Shown: positions 26,032 to 35,932 of the stretch, one piece after another
How positions within the stretch are numbered: position 1 is the stretch's first letter
Layout: each line of letters opens with the position of its first letter
Assembly: GCF_037969725.1 (NCBI RefSeq)
Contig: NZ_CP150203.1
Coordinates: forward strand, 2,682,001 to 2,746,000
Direction: 5' to 3'
Origin: Paenibacillus sp. FSL W8-0426
Lineage (GTDB): Bacteria > Bacillota > Bacilli > Paenibacillales > Paenibacillaceae
Length of the DNA: 64,000 nt
Made by a program: the position numbers and the translations under genes
Notes under the pieces: model-generated
Seen by the model: only the letters and a program-made list of their open reading frames with translations
Database searches by the model: none
Told to the model about the DNA's origin: nothing

Positions 26032-26684
26032 GCCAAACGGCGAACCGATTGACCAAACAGGTTGTCAAAACGGTTTCGATCGAATATTTGCTGCATATCC
26101 CGAAGGCCGCCAAGATGTCTACGGACAGGACGTGGCCCGTCATTCTTTTCCTTCATGGATCGGGAGAACGAGGCGATGATGTGGAGAAGGTAAAAGAGCA
26201 CGGATTGCCGGCCATCGTAAGCAAGGATGATGACTTTCCATTTATCGTCATTTCGCCGCAGTGCCCGGAGGATGACTTTTGGGCGATGCAAAAGGAAGTG
26301 GTCATGGCCGTGCTTGAACATGTTCTTGCGAACACGCCTGCGGACCCGAAAAGGGTGTATTTGACGGGACTCAGCATGGGGGGATACGGCGCGTGGGGAC
26401 TTCCCGCGGATTATCCGGGCGTGTTTGCGGCGGTCGCACCGGTATGCGGCGGCATTTCTCCTTCCAAGGCGGAGCGATTAAAGGATACCCCGATTTGGGC
26501 GTTTCATGGCGCGAAGGATGATGTCGTTCCATTGTCCGAATCCGAAAATATCGTTGATGCCTTGAAGGCATTGAATGCCGACGTGCGGTTGACGGTATAT
26601 CCGGAAGGCAACCATAACGCCTGGGATGAGACGTATGCCAATCCGGAATTATACGAATGGTTTTTAAAGCATACGCTGGCATGA
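26028..26684 (+). CDS. Alpha/beta-hydrolase (prolyl oligopeptidase/esterase-like)
   Basis: The 218-residue protein has an oxyanion segment LFLHGSGERGDD (about residues 40-51), nucleophile elbow GLSMGGYGAWG (Ser about 117), the acid in HGAKDDVVP (about 165) and the catalytic His in GNHNAWDE (about 197), the order of dienelactone-hydrolase and feruloyl-esterase-like enzymes. No signal peptide is present, so it acts in the cytoplasm. ATGA overlap with the epimerase gene indicates a two-gene operon ending at the terminator at 26743. The substrate is unknown; a role in handling acylated plant sugars would fit the neighbouring glycosidases but is inference. Confidence 0.85.
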   Translation: MSQTANRLTKQVVKTVSIEYLLHIPKAAKMSTDRTWPVILFLHGSGERGDDVEKVKEHGLPAIVSKDDDFPFIVISPQCPEDDFWAMQKEVVMAVLEHVLANTPADPKRVYLTGLSMGGYGAWGLPADYPGVFAAVAPVCGGISPSKAERLKDTPIWAFHGAKDDVVPLSESENIVDALKALNADVRLTVYPEGNHNAWDETYANPELYEWFLKHTLA

Positions 26685-26742
26685 ACCCGGTACGCCGGTC
26701 AAGGCGAACGGATGATATATCAACAATATAAAAGATTGAACA

Positions 26743-26790
26743 GGCGCCTGGGACGTACAGCACAAGTTGTGCTGGCTCAGGTGTTTTTTT
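26743..26790 (+). terminator. Terminator of the epimerase-esterase operon
   Basis: ACAGCAC pairs with GTGCTG inside an outer CCTG/CAGG stem, then eight T. Confidence 0.8.
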
Positions 26791-26942
26791 GCATTTCACG
26801 GTTTGCTTTTTGGTCCGATGCGAGCTAATCCGAAAATCGTCCATGATAAACCTCTGAATGTCAATGTGCAGGCAGGTGCATGTGCCGTATGATCAGCTTA
26901 TACGAGGGGAGCTATCCCCATTTTCAGTCGAGGTGATTATGA

Positions 26943-29279
26943 ATGAGTTCAGGCATGCACACGGGAGATTCCGTTATCCGTTATACGCTGAATCAACCGG
27001 ACAAGCAGATTCGCCCGGGAATGATGTCCGGCCGAGGCGGCAGAAATCCGCACGGCGATTTTTATGATTTTACCAACTATTATATGACCCGAAACGGCAA
27101 ACCCCATATTCCGGTGGTGGGCGAATTTCACTTTGCCCGATTTGCGCATTTGCAATGGGAAGAAGAACTGCTGAAGATGAAGGCAGGCGGGGTCAACATC
27201 GTGGCTACCTACGTTTTCTGGAACTTCCATGAAGAAGAGGAGGGTGTGTTCGACTGGGCGAACCACCTGAATTTGCGTCATTTCGTGGATCTTTGCGGCA
27301 AACATGAGCTGGCCCTGATCGTCCGCATCGGTCCGTTCTGTCATGGAGAAGTCCGCAATGGAGGCATGCCCGATTGGCTGTTCAGTTATCCTTTCGAAGT
27401 CAGATCGAACGATTCCGGATACCTGCACTACGCTGCGCGTTTGTATCGACAGATTGCACGGCAATTGAAGGGACAGTACTTTCAGGAAGGCGGGCCGATC
27501 ATCGGTGTTCAGTTGGAAAACGAGTACATGCATGCCGGAGCGCCCTTGGACGCTTGGGGATATAAGGCTGGCAAATACATTACTTCCGGGCGGGACGGGC
27601 AGGAGCATTTAGCCAAGCTGCGCGAAATTGCGATGGATGCAGGCATTCGCCCATTGTTTTTTACCGCTACGGCTTGGGGAGGGGCCGCCGTGCCTGAAGG
27701 AGGCGTGCTGCCCATGCTGGCAGGATACGCCTATACGCCGTGGATTCCCGATCAACCGCCAAGCGGGGAGTATTTGTTCCGCGACTTGCATGAATCTCCG
27801 ATGGAGCGGGTGCAGTATGACAGCCGCGAATACCCCGCAGCCTACTGCGAGCTGGCGGGAGGAATGCAGGTCAGCTACCATGCCCGGCCTTACGTCGACG
27901 CAAGCAGCGTGGAAGCGATGACGGTGGTGAAGCTGGCGAACGGCAGCAACCTGATCGGTTTTTACATGTATCACGGGGGGACCAATCCTGCCTCGCAAAA
28001 GGGTTATTTGAACGAGCATGCCTTGCCCAAAATGACGTACGACTACCAGGCACCGCTCGGCGAATTCGGACGGGTTGGCGAATCGTATGACCGCATCCGC
28101 ATGTTATCCATGTTCCTGGAAGCTTACGGCGAAACGCTTGCGCCGATGGGCTGCGTCATTCCCGAAGAGCAGCAAACGTTGACGCCGGACGATACGACAG
28201 GGCTGCGCTGGTCCATGCGCCAGCAAGGCGGTTCGGGATTTGTTTTCCTGAACAATTATCAGGATCATGTGCAGATGCCGGATCGGCAGGTACGCCTTGA
28301 GTTGGATACACCCCACGGCATTGTGAATTACCCATATGAGGGAAGCCTGCAGCTGAAAAGCGGGTGCGCCGCCATTTTGCCGTTCCATCTCGATCTATAT
28401 GGCATCAGACTGGTCAGTGCCACGGTGCAGCCGCTTACCCGTTTCGCATCGGAAGAAAACGACGAGGTTACCGTTGTATTTTATGAGCATGAAGGGATGA
28501 AAGCGGAATATGTTTTTGAAGCTTCTTCCATAAACAGCCTTGAAATGGAGAGAGGAAGCTTCCAGGAACAAGACCGGATGGTTGTGATCTACCCCGAGCC
28601 GGGCAAGGATAGTGATATCAAGGTGACCACGGCCAATGGACGCATCATCCGCATGTTCACGCTGACCCGCGAGGAAGCGCTGCAAACGTATCGTTTTCGG
28701 TTAGGCGGTCAAGAACGTCTCATTATCGGCAAGGGTCATCTTTACGTCAAACACGATCAGTTGATCTGTACTTCGCCGGGTTCGGCAGAAACGGAATTGG
28801 CTATATATCCCATGCCGGATCAGGTTGCCGCGTCCGCCTTTGCCGAACTGTCATGCGGAAAACAAGGGCAGTTCGGACTCTACAGGCTGAAGGTTCCCGT
28901 CTACACCCCCGAATTGCAGATCGAGTATCCGAAGGAGCACACGGCCGTCCTCCATATGAATACCACATGGCCCGAACAGATCGAGGATGTGTTCGTGGAA
29001 GTGGATTATGAGGGAGACGTGGCACAGGCTTATCTCCACCGGCGGATGCTGACGGATCATATTCAATACGGGGATACATGGAAAATCGGATTGAAGGAGT
29101 TCGTTATGGAGCTGGACGAGCGCCCGCTAAGATTAATCATTACGCCGATTCGAAAGGGAACGGTAACGAGCTTTGTCAATCAGGCTTACGTCGAACAATT
29201 TGATGGGATCGAGCTGGGGGAATTCCGCCGAATCGAGGCTGTACCTCATTACCGGGTTGGTTTGACCGTGAACGGATAA
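26943..29279 (+). CDS. Glycoside hydrolase family 35 (beta-galactosidase-like)
   Basis: The 778-residue protein has an N-terminal TIM barrel typical of GH35: GEFHFARFAHLQWEEEL, TYVFWNFHEEEEG, RIGPFCHGEVRNGG and GVQLENEYMHAG, where the Glu in LENE is the expected acid/base. The expected nucleophile Glu is in AAYCELAGGMQ. C-terminal beta domains (about residues 400-778) complete it. No signal peptide, so it probably acts on imported oligosaccharides. The ATG at 26943 follows GAGGTGATTATGA. The active-site surroundings (for instance CELAGGMQ rather than the common ELW-type block) are unusual, so the sugar specificity may differ from beta-galactose. Monocistronic, with terminators on both sides. 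Confidence 0.85.
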   Translation: MSSGMHTGDSVIRYTLNQPDKQIRPGMMSGRGGRNPHGDFYDFTNYYMTRNGKPHIPVVGEFHFARFAHLQWEEELLKMKAGGVNIVATYVFWNFHEEEEGVFDWANHLNLRHFVDLCGKHELALIVRIGPFCHGEVRNGGMPDWLFSYPFEVRSNDSGYLHYAARLYRQIARQLKGQYFQEGGPIIGVQLENEYMHAGAPLDAWGYKAGKYITSGRDGQEHLAKLREIAMDAGIRPLFFTATAWGGAAVPEGGVLPMLAGYAYTPWIPDQPPSGEYLFRDLHESPMERVQYDSREYPAAYCELAGGMQVSYHARPYVDASSVEAMTVVKLANGSNLIGFYMYHGGTNPASQKGYLNEHALPKMTYDYQAPLGEFGRVGESYDRIRMLSMFLEAYGETLAPMGCVIPEEQQTLTPDDTTGLRWSMRQQGGSGFVFLNNYQDHVQMPDRQVRLELDTPHGIVNYPYEGSLQLKSGCAAILPFHLDLYGIRLVSATVQPLTRFASEENDEVTVVFYEHEGMKAEYVFEASSINSLEMERGSFQEQDRMVVIYPEPGKDSDIKVTTANGRIIRMFTLTREEALQTYRFRLGGQERLIIGKGHLYVKHDQLICTSPGSAETELAIYPMPDQVAASAFAELSCGKQGQFGLYRLKVPVYTPELQIEYPKEHTAVLHMNTTWPEQIEDVFVEVDYEGDVAQAYLHRRMLTDHIQYGDTWKIGLKEFVMELDERPLRLIITPIRKGTVTSFVNQAYVEQFDGIELGEFRRIEAVPHYRVGLTVNG

Positions 29280-29393
29280 TGTGTAGAGTTTTAGAGGGAT
29301 ACGAGAAGGGTGCGTTATTTTTGCTGTGCCTAGATTGGAAAAGTTCAAAATAACAAAACGATCATAGTAGGCAGGCTGCCTGTTATGATATGG

Positions 29394-29428
29394 TAAAGAC
29401 ATGCCGAATGCATTCGTGCATGTCTTTT
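29394..29428 (+). terminator. Terminator after the GH35 gene
   Basis: AAAGACATGC pairs with GCATGTCTTT, with a further GAATG/CATTC stem inside. Confidence 0.75.
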
Positions 29429-29471
29429 GGCTTGGGCAGCGAATGATGAATAAAGAGTGGGGGTGAAATGC

Positions 29472-30260
29472 ATGGAGATAACGCTTGTACGGAATGAAGT
29501 TCGGAAACAGGGAGCCTACTGCATGCGCAGCATGCAGCAATCCCCCGGTTACGTGAGAAAAGTCGAATGGACGGAGAAGCAGGCGAGTGCCGGACTGAAC
29601 TATCTCCAGTTGAAACGAGGAAAAAAAACGCTTGGATTCATCGAATATGCTCCAGGCGAGCAAGCGTGGAGAGTCGTTCATGCGGACGGGTACTTGGTAA
29701 TCCACTGTTTGTGGGTGGGCGAGACCGGAAGCGGGCTTGGAACAGAGCTGATCCGGCATTGCATCGAAGATGCCCGGCAGCAGGGGAAACGGGGAGTGGC
29801 CGTGCTGACCAGCACGGATTCGGGATGGGCGCCCGACCCGGCCATATTTGTCAAAAACGGCTTTGTACCGGCGGATCAAGCCATGGATTTATTCGGGCTA
29901 TATGTATATCCGTTACGCGGAGATGCGGAAATGCAGCAATCCCCCGCCCGGTTTCCGGACAATTGGCGTGAAAGGCTGGACATGTATCCGGACGGCCTTA
30001 CCGTGCTGCGCACGGATCAATGTCCTTATCTTGAAATTGCCACCCACAACCTGCTCGCAGCGGCAAGATCCATCGGTATTGAGCCAAACATCATCGAGAT
30101 CGAAACACGCGAGCGCATGATGGAATTGGCCCCAAGTCCTTACGGCGTCTTTCATGTCGTTTATCGCGGGGAATTGATTTCGTACCACCGGATGACGCCG
30201 AAAGGTTTTCTGAAACGGATCAGCGAAATCGACCGGCAACAGTCAAAGCAGGCACCTTGA
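29472..30260 (+). CDS. GNAT acetyltransferase with C-terminal YoaP-like domain
   Basis: The 262-residue protein has a GNAT fold (about residues 40-150) with the acetyl-CoA loop WVGETGSGLGTELIRHCIED (about 76-95), and a C-terminal YoaP-like domain (about 180-255) with RTDQCPYLEIATHNLL and YGVFHVVYRGELISY. The CPY motif of the second domain looks thioredoxin-like. The start ATG at 29472 is six bases after GGGGGTG; a GTG at 29457 is an alternative. The combination is known from Bacillus YoaP, with unknown substrate. Monocistronic with a clear terminator. Confidence 0.85.
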   Translation: MEITLVRNEVRKQGAYCMRSMQQSPGYVRKVEWTEKQASAGLNYLQLKRGKKTLGFIEYAPGEQAWRVVHADGYLVIHCLWVGETGSGLGTELIRHCIEDARQQGKRGVAVLTSTDSGWAPDPAIFVKNGFVPADQAMDLFGLYVYPLRGDAEMQQSPARFPDNWRERLDMYPDGLTVLRTDQCPYLEIATHNLLAAARSIGIEPNIIEIETRERMMELAPSPYGVFHVVYRGELISYHRMTPKGFLKRISEIDRQQSKQAP

Positions 30261-30282
30261 CACCCTTGTCAGGGTGTTTTTT
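30260..30282 (+). terminator. Terminator after the GNAT gene
   Basis: ACACCCT-TGTC-AGGGTGT then TTTTT, beginning at the last base of the stop codon. Confidence 0.88.
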
Positions 30283-30343
30283 GCATTAAAGCGCATACTT
30301 CAACGTATTTCTTTTGAATATTTCCGTTTATTTTTAAAATCTA

Positions 30344-30395
30344 TTGTTTTCAAAACAAAACAAAGATGTTACACTCTGATTATGAACAAAACAAA
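30344..30395. promoter_or_regulatory. DeoR-type operator region of the rhamnose operon
   Basis: An inverted repeat TTGTTTT-C-AAAACAA (30344-30358) overlaps the first of two exact direct repeats ACAAAACAAA (30355-30364 and 30386-30395), spaced 31 bases, three helical turns. Repeats of this kind are typical for DeoR-family repressors, and Bacillus rhaEW-rhaRBMA is repressed by the DeoR-type RhaR. No clear consensus promoter is visible; TTTGAA (30313) with TAAAAT is a weak candidate. Confidence 0.5.
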
Positions 30396-30414
30396 CATTA
30401 TCGGAGGGAAATGA

Positions 30415-32484
30415 ATGGTACAGAGTTTATGGAATTCAGCGCAGGCTTCGGAGAAAACAACGGGACTCGAACAGTTGGTCTACCGTTCCAACCTGATCGG
30501 AGCAGACCGCAGCGTATGTAATATTTATGGCGGCAACACGTCCACGAAAACAACCGTGAAGGATTTCCGCGGTCGCGATATCGAAGTGATGTATGTCAAA
30601 GGCAGCGGTTCCGACCTGGGTTCCATGGAAGCGAAGCATTTTACGGGGCTGGCGCTGGAGGATATCCGCCCGCTGATCGAACGCGAAGCGATGACCGATG
30701 AAGAGATGGTAGAGTATTTGGGGCATTGCATGATCGATGCGAAACATCCGCGTGCTTCCATCGAGACGCTTTTGCATGCGTTCCTTCCATATAAACATGT
30801 GGACCATACACATCCGGATGCGATTATCAGCCTTTGCTGCGCGGATAACGGCAAGGAGCTGGCCAAAGAGATTTACGGCGACCGTTTCGTATGGGTCCCA
30901 TACGTGCGCCCGGGATTCACGTTGTCCAAGATGATTGCTGAAAGCGTATTCTCCAATCCGAATGCCGAGTTGGTGCTGATGGAGAAGCACGGCCTGGTTA
31001 CATGGGGAGAAACCTCCGAGGAATGTTATGCGCAAACGATCAAAATCATCAATGAAGCCGAAGCGTTCATCGAAGCACGCGTGGATGAAGGCAGCCTGTT
31101 CGGCGGCGTGAAACATACGGCACTGCCCGCAGAGGTACGTCGCCAAATCGTGGCCCAGGTCATGCCTACACTGCGGGGTGCCGTTTCGGACAGTAAAAAA
31201 ATGATTCTTTCCTTCGATGACCAGGACGACGTGCTCGCTTTCGTCGGCGGTGCAAATTCCCCGAAACTGTCTCAAGTGGGAGCGGCTTGCCCGGATCACC
31301 TCGTTCATACCAAAGTGGTGCCTTTGTTCATCGATTGGACGCCAAACGCGGACGACGTGGACGGCTTGAAAGAAAAGCTCGTGCAAGGCGTGGCCGCTTA
31401 CAAGGAGCAGTACAAGCAATACTTTGAAGAAAACAAAAACGAAGGCGACGTCATGTTCGAAGCGGCGCCGCGCGTCATCCTCATCCCGGGCATCGGCATG
31501 ATCAACACAGGCAAGAGCTGGGCGCTCTCCCAGGTCAGCGGCGCGCTCTACCATCGCGCGATCGCGGTCATGCGCGGGGCAACGAGCCTCGGCGAGTTCG
31601 TGTCGCTTAGTGCGAACGAATCCTATAACGTGGAATACTGGCCGCTCGAGCTGTACAAATTGTCCCTCGCTCCGGCAGAAACCGAATTTTCGCGCAAGGT
31701 GGCCTTCATTACGGGCGGCGCGGGCGGTATCGGCAGTGAGACGGCGCGCAGACTCGTGTCCGAAGGCGCTCACGTCGTATTGGCGGACTTGAACCTCGAA
31801 GGTGCGCAAAAAGTAGCGCAGGAGATCAATGACCAGTATGGTGCAAACCGTGCTTACGCCCTTAAAATGGATGTAACGGATGAAGCAGCCGTTCAGGCCG
31901 CATATGCTGAAGTTGCCGTGCAATACGGCGGCGTGGACATTATCGTGAACAACGCAGGGCTGGCAACGTCGAGCCCGTTTGACGAAACGTCGCTGAAAGA
32001 ATGGAACCTGAACATGAACGTGCTCGGCACGGGATATTTCCTGGTGGCCCGCGAAGCGTTCAAGCTGATGAAACAGCAGGGTATCGGCGGCAGCATGGTG
32101 TTCATCGGTTCGAAGAACTCCGTCTATGCGGGCAAAAGCGCGTCCGCTTACAGCGCAGCCAAGGCACTGGAAGCTCATCTGGCCCGCTGCATCGCGGCGG
32201 AAGGCGGCGAATTCGGCATTCGGGTCAACACGATTCTGCCGGATGCCATCCTGCAGGGTTCGGCGATCTGGAACGGTTCGTGGAGAAACGAACGTGCAGC
32301 TGCTTACGGCATCGAGCCGGACCAATTGGAAGAGTATTACCGCAAACGTACGACATTGCTCGTGAACATTTATCCAAAAGACATTGCCGAGGGCATCGCT
32401 TTCTTCGCTTCGTCCAAATCGGAAAAAACGACAGGCTGCATGATGACGATCGACGGCGGCGTACCGGCAGCATTCACGCGATAA
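30415..32484 (+). CDS. rhaEW: Bifunctional rhamnulose-1-phosphate aldolase/lactaldehyde dehydrogenase
   Basis: The 689-residue fusion has an N-terminal class II aldolase domain (about residues 20-400), with zinc-site histidines in LHAFLPYKHVDHTHPDA and MEKHGLVTWG, and a C-terminal SDR domain (about 425-689), with TGGAGGIG, NNAG and YSAAK. It cleaves rhamnulose-1-phosphate to dihydroxyacetone phosphate and L-lactaldehyde, then converts lactaldehyde. It corresponds to Bacillus subtilis YuxG/RhaEW. The ATG follows CGGAGGG. rhaA follows 18 bases later. The rhamnulokinase, RhaR and RhaM genes that accompany it in B. subtilis are not in this window. Confidence 0.92.
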   Translation: MVQSLWNSAQASEKTTGLEQLVYRSNLIGADRSVCNIYGGNTSTKTTVKDFRGRDIEVMYVKGSGSDLGSMEAKHFTGLALEDIRPLIEREAMTDEEMVEYLGHCMIDAKHPRASIETLLHAFLPYKHVDHTHPDAIISLCCADNGKELAKEIYGDRFVWVPYVRPGFTLSKMIAESVFSNPNAELVLMEKHGLVTWGETSEECYAQTIKIINEAEAFIEARVDEGSLFGGVKHTALPAEVRRQIVAQVMPTLRGAVSDSKKMILSFDDQDDVLAFVGGANSPKLSQVGAACPDHLVHTKVVPLFIDWTPNADDVDGLKEKLVQGVAAYKEQYKQYFEENKNEGDVMFEAAPRVILIPGIGMINTGKSWALSQVSGALYHRAIAVMRGATSLGEFVSLSANESYNVEYWPLELYKLSLAPAETEFSRKVAFITGGAGGIGSETARRLVSEGAHVVLADLNLEGAQKVAQEINDQYGANRAYALKMDVTDEAAVQAAYAEVAVQYGGVDIIVNNAGLATSSPFDETSLKEWNLNMNVLGTGYFLVAREAFKLMKQQGIGGSMVFIGSKNSVYAGKSASAYSAAKALEAHLARCIAAEGGEFGIRVNTILPDAILQGSAIWNGSWRNERAAAYGIEPDQLEEYYRKRTTLLVNIYPKDIAEGIAFFASSKSEKTTGCMMTIDGGVPAAFTR

Positions 32485-32502
32485 GAAGGGAGAACGATCG
32501 GT

Positions 32503-33762
32503 ATGGACAATCAAGTCAAACAGGCTTACGAAGCGGCCAAATCGCTTTATGCCCAACATGGAATCGACACGGACGAGGTGCTCAAAAAACTCGCGGACAT
32601 CAAGGTCTCGGTGCACTGCTGGCAAGGCGATGACGTTAAAGGTTTCCTTAACAAGGATGGGGAGCTGACCGGCGGCATTTCGGTAACGGGACAATATCCC
32701 GGGGCGGCTACGACGCCTGCGGAGCTTCGCAGCGATTTGGAAAAAGCCTTCTCGCTGATCCCTGGCAAACATAAAGTGAACCTGCATGCCATCTATGCGG
32801 ATACGGACGAGCAGGTGGAATTGGATCGGCTTGAACCGAAGCACTACGAAAATTGGGTGAAATGGGCGAAAGAACAAGGGCTTGGATTGGATTTCAACCC
32901 GACGTGCTTCTCTCATGAAAAATCCAGCGACGGCTTTACGCTGAGCCATCCCGATCCGGAAATCCGCCAATTCTGGATTGACCACTGCAAAGCATCGCGC
33001 CGCATCGGCGCTTACTTCGGCGAGCAGCTCGGGCAAACTTGCGTCACGAACGTCTGGGTTCCCGACGGCTTCAAAGACAATCCGGTCGATCGCATGGCAC
33101 CTCGCAAACGGCTTAAAGAATCCCTTGACGAAGTATTTGCGGAGAAGCTTGATCCAAAGCATCATTTGGATGCGGTAGAGAGCAAGCTGTTCGGTCTGGG
33201 CTCCGAAGCGTACGTGGTCGGTTCGCATGAGTTTTACATGGGGTATGGCCTGCAAAATGATACGCTAATCTGCCTCGATGCCGGGCATTTCCATCCGACA
33301 GAGGTCATCTCGAACAAGTTGTCTTCTCTCGCTTTGTTTACGAGCGGCATTTTGCTGCACGTCAGCCGTCCGATGCGCTGGGATAGCGATCATGTCGTCA
33401 TTATGGACGATGAGCTGCTGGAAATCGCGCGCGAGCTTGTCCGCCATGATTTGCTGTCCACGACGCATATCGGCCTTGATTTCTTTGATGCAAGCATCAA
33501 CCGCGTAGCTGCCTGGGTTGTCGGTACGCGCAATACGATCAAAGCGCTGCTGCGAGCCATGCTGGAGCCTGTGGACGCATTGAAACAAGCTGAACTGGAA
33601 GGCGACTATACCATGCGTCTGGCGCTCACCGAAGAGTTCAAGTCTTATCCGTTCGGTGCGATCTGGGATTATTATTGCGCACAGCAAGGCGTGCCGGTAC
33701 GCGAGCAATGGATTGCTGACGTTCAATCGTACGAAAAGGAAGTATTGTCGCAGCGGCAATAA
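32503..33762 (+). CDS. rhaA: L-rhamnose isomerase
   Basis: The 419-residue TIM-barrel enzyme converts L-rhamnose to L-rhamnulose. Family blocks are [14 protein letters not shown] near the start (substrate His), [11 protein letters not shown] (about residue 131), [12 protein letters not shown] (about 185), [10 protein letters not shown] with metal ligands (about 262) and [17 protein letters not shown] (about 324). GAAGGGAGAA precedes the ATG. It follows rhaEW by 18 bases and shares its promoter; a terminator closes the operon at 33856. Confidence 0.95.
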   Translation: MDNQVKQAYEAAKSLYAQHGIDTDEVLKKLADIKVSVHCWQGDDVKGFLNKDGELTGGISVTGQYPGAATTPAELRSDLEKAFSLIPGKHKVNLHAIYADTDEQVELDRLEPKHYENWVKWAKEQGLGLDFNPTCFSHEKSSDGFTLSHPDPEIRQFWIDHCKASRRIGAYFGEQLGQTCVTNVWVPDGFKDNPVDRMAPRKRLKESLDEVFAEKLDPKHHLDAVESKLFGLGSEAYVVGSHEFYMGYGLQNDTLICLDAGHFHPTEVISNKLSSLALFTSGILLHVSRPMRWDSDHVVIMDDELLEIARELVRHDLLSTTHIGLDFFDASINRVAAWVVGTRNTIKALLRAMLEPVDALKQAELEGDYTMRLALTEEFKSYPFGAIWDYYCAQQGVPVREQWIADVQSYEKEVLSQRQ

Positions 33763-33855
33763 ACCGGCCTGAGTTTCTGAAAGGTTTACGTGGTTAGGCA
33801 GCAGTTTGCAAAGGATTTGTAAATAGTATACCCGCTATCCTAAATTTTCATTTCG

Positions 33856-33889
33856 GCCACCTGGGAACATCTTTCCGGGTGGCTTTTTT
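33856..33889 (+). terminator. Terminator of rhaEW-rhaA
   Basis: GCCACC..GGAA pairs with TTCC..GGTGGC, then TTTTTT. The remaining bases up to 34019 hold no gene. Confidence 0.85.
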
Positions 33890-34019
33890 GCAGCCTCCAA
33901 GCCGTATCCCGCGATCTTCATATCCTTCGCCATGCATAGTTGCAGCGGATTTTTCCATAATAGGAATAGGTGTGTCCAGCGATACGTAGCCTGGACCTAG
34001 ATGAAGAGGAGGCTGTGAC

Positions 34020-35693
34020 GTGAACCCTGATGACAACAAATTGTTCGTTGCCGCGCTTGGCGGCGTAAATGAAATCGGCAAAAATATGTATATTATCCAG
34101 TACCGCCGCGATATTATCGTGGTGGATTGCGGTTCGAAATTCCCCGACGAAACGCTGCCGGGGATCGATCTGATCGTTCCGGACGTAAGCTATTTGCTGG
34201 AAAACGAAGAGATGGTGAAAGGGCTAATCGTTACGCATGGTCATGAAGACCATATTGGGGGGATCCCGTATTTTTTGAAACAGCTCAACATTCCTGTTTA
34301 CGCTTCCAGATTGACCAGAGGGTTGATCGAGTTAAAGTTGAGAGAGCATAGAATGCTTCGGGAAACGGATATGCACACCATCGACGCAAAGTCGAACATT
34401 ACGCTTGGTGAATTCGACGTTTCATTTTTTGCAACGAGCCACAGCATTCCGGATTGCCTGGGTATCTTTTTCCGTACGCCTGTTGGAAATGTTGTGCACA
34501 CCGGGGATTTCAAGTTCGACATGTCGCCCGCAAGCGGGCCTTATCCGGATCTGCATCGCATGGCCGAAATCGGCAAACAAGGCGTGCATCTGCTGCTTTC
34601 CGAGAGCACCAATGCCGAACGTCCCGGATTTACGCCATCCGAGCGGGTGGTCGGGGATCACATTTTGGATGCATTCATTCGTGCCAAGCAGAAAATATTC
34701 ATCTCCACGTTTGCGTCCAACGTCAGCCGCGTGCAGCAGATCGTCAACGCTACGTTCCAGACCGGTCGCAAGCTGGCGCTGCTCGGAAGAAGCATGGTGA
34801 ACGTGGTCGATGTGGCGAGTGAGCTTGGGTATTTGGACGTGCCGGAAGGTTTGCTTATCGAAGCTGTCGATGTGGAACAATTTGCGCCGAGTGAGGTGGT
34901 CGTCCTCTGTACGGGCAGTCAGGGGGAACCGATGGCAGCGTTGTCGCGCCTCTCTTCAGGCAAACATCCGCACGTTAGAGTTGCCGCTGGTGATACGGTC
35001 ATCCTTGCAGCCGGAGCCATTCCGGGCAACGAACGCAATCTCGCTCATGTCATTGACAACCTCTATGTGCTTGGGGCCAAGGTTATCTATGGCTCTGGCG
35101 GCAGTACAGGCATGCATGTGTCGGGGCATGGCAGCCAAGAGGAATTGAAGCTGATGCTTACGCTGATGAAGCCCGAATACCTCGTTCCCGTACACGGCGA
35201 ATTCCGCATGCTGTACCAGCATCGGCTGTTGGCCGAATCCGTCGGCATGGACGGGGATCACGTCTTTATCGTCAACAATGGGCAGATGGTGCAGTACAAG
35301 GATGGCACCGCTTCGCTGGGACCGAGAATCCCGTCCGGCAACAGTCTCGTCGACGGCCTGATCATGGGAGATGTGGGCAATGTCGTGCTGCGCGACCGCA
35401 GGCAGCTATCCTCGGACGGCATGCTCGTGATCGTCACCACGCTGAGCAAAACCGAGAAACAAATGGTGACGGCCCCGGAAATCATTTCGCGCGGGTTCGT
35501 CTTTGTCAAAGACTCGGAGGAGTTCATGAACGAGCTGCATGAGCTCGTCACGGGCCGCATGGAAGAGTTGACCGAAGCGGGCGTGAACCAGTGGAACGTC
35601 ATCAAACGCAAACTGAAAGACGAGCTTGGCAACTATATCTATGCCCAGACCAAGCGCAGACCGATGATTTTACCGATCATTATCGAGGTCTAA
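34020..35693 (+). CDS. Ribonuclease J-family metallo-beta-lactamase RNase
   Basis: The 557-residue protein has the beta-lactamase/beta-CASP core of RNase J: THGHEDHIGG metal motif (about residues 73-82), HSIPD (about 141), HTGDFKFD (about 160) and the beta-CASP motif HVSGHGSQEELK (about 365), plus the conserved end KTKRRPMILPIIIEV-like block, here QTKRRPMILPIIIEV. RNase J combines 5'-3' exonuclease and endonuclease activity in RNA decay. It has features of both RnjA and RnjB (SESTNAERPGFTPSE is RnjB-like), and may be an additional paralogue; that needs a genome view. The start is GTG at 34020, seven bases after GAGGAGG. Confidence 0.9.
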   Translation: MNPDDNKLFVAALGGVNEIGKNMYIIQYRRDIIVVDCGSKFPDETLPGIDLIVPDVSYLLENEEMVKGLIVTHGHEDHIGGIPYFLKQLNIPVYASRLTRGLIELKLREHRMLRETDMHTIDAKSNITLGEFDVSFFATSHSIPDCLGIFFRTPVGNVVHTGDFKFDMSPASGPYPDLHRMAEIGKQGVHLLLSESTNAERPGFTPSERVVGDHILDAFIRAKQKIFISTFASNVSRVQQIVNATFQTGRKLALLGRSMVNVVDVASELGYLDVPEGLLIEAVDVEQFAPSEVVVLCTGSQGEPMAALSRLSSGKHPHVRVAAGDTVILAAGAIPGNERNLAHVIDNLYVLGAKVIYGSGGSTGMHVSGHGSQEELKLMLTLMKPEYLVPVHGEFRMLYQHRLLAESVGMDGDHVFIVNNGQMVQYKDGTASLGPRIPSGNSLVDGLIMGDVGNVVLRDRRQLSSDGMLVIVTTLSKTEKQMVTAPEIISRGFVFVKDSEEFMNELHELVTGRMEELTEAGVNQWNVIKRKLKDELGNYIYAQTKRRPMILPIIIEV

Positions 35694-35756
35694 GCCTGGG
35701 ACGGCAGAACCATTTTCCGCGTATGAAAACATGAATGAATATGTAGGTTGGAAGAA

Positions 35757-35783
35757 GGGGCAGTAGCGATACTGCCTCTTTTT
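35757..35783 (+). terminator. Terminator after the RNase J gene
   Basis: GGGGCAGT-AGCGAT-ACTGCCTC then TTTTT. Confidence 0.85.
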
Positions 35784-35932
35784 GGTGCGCGGTTATGAAG
35801 GAGAGATATGTATATAAAGTCTTATTTTTTATCCTTTTTATTGAAAATAAAGATAAAATATTAATTTATTTACTGATAAAGACGATAAATAGTAAATTAA
35901 AACATCTAAGAGAAAAGAAGGTGTTTGGTGTT

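Noticed and set aside
30436..33255. A 939-codon open frame on the minus strand across rhaEW and rhaA
   Set aside because: It is antisense to two well-conserved enzymes, and its predicted protein (many Arg, His and Phe, no motif) is what GC-rich codon structure on the opposite strand produces.
35795..35932. N-terminal extension of the first VgrG
   Set aside because: The added 46 residues come from an AT-rich leader, are absent from the second VgrG, and a better placed start follows GAAGGTG at 35933.
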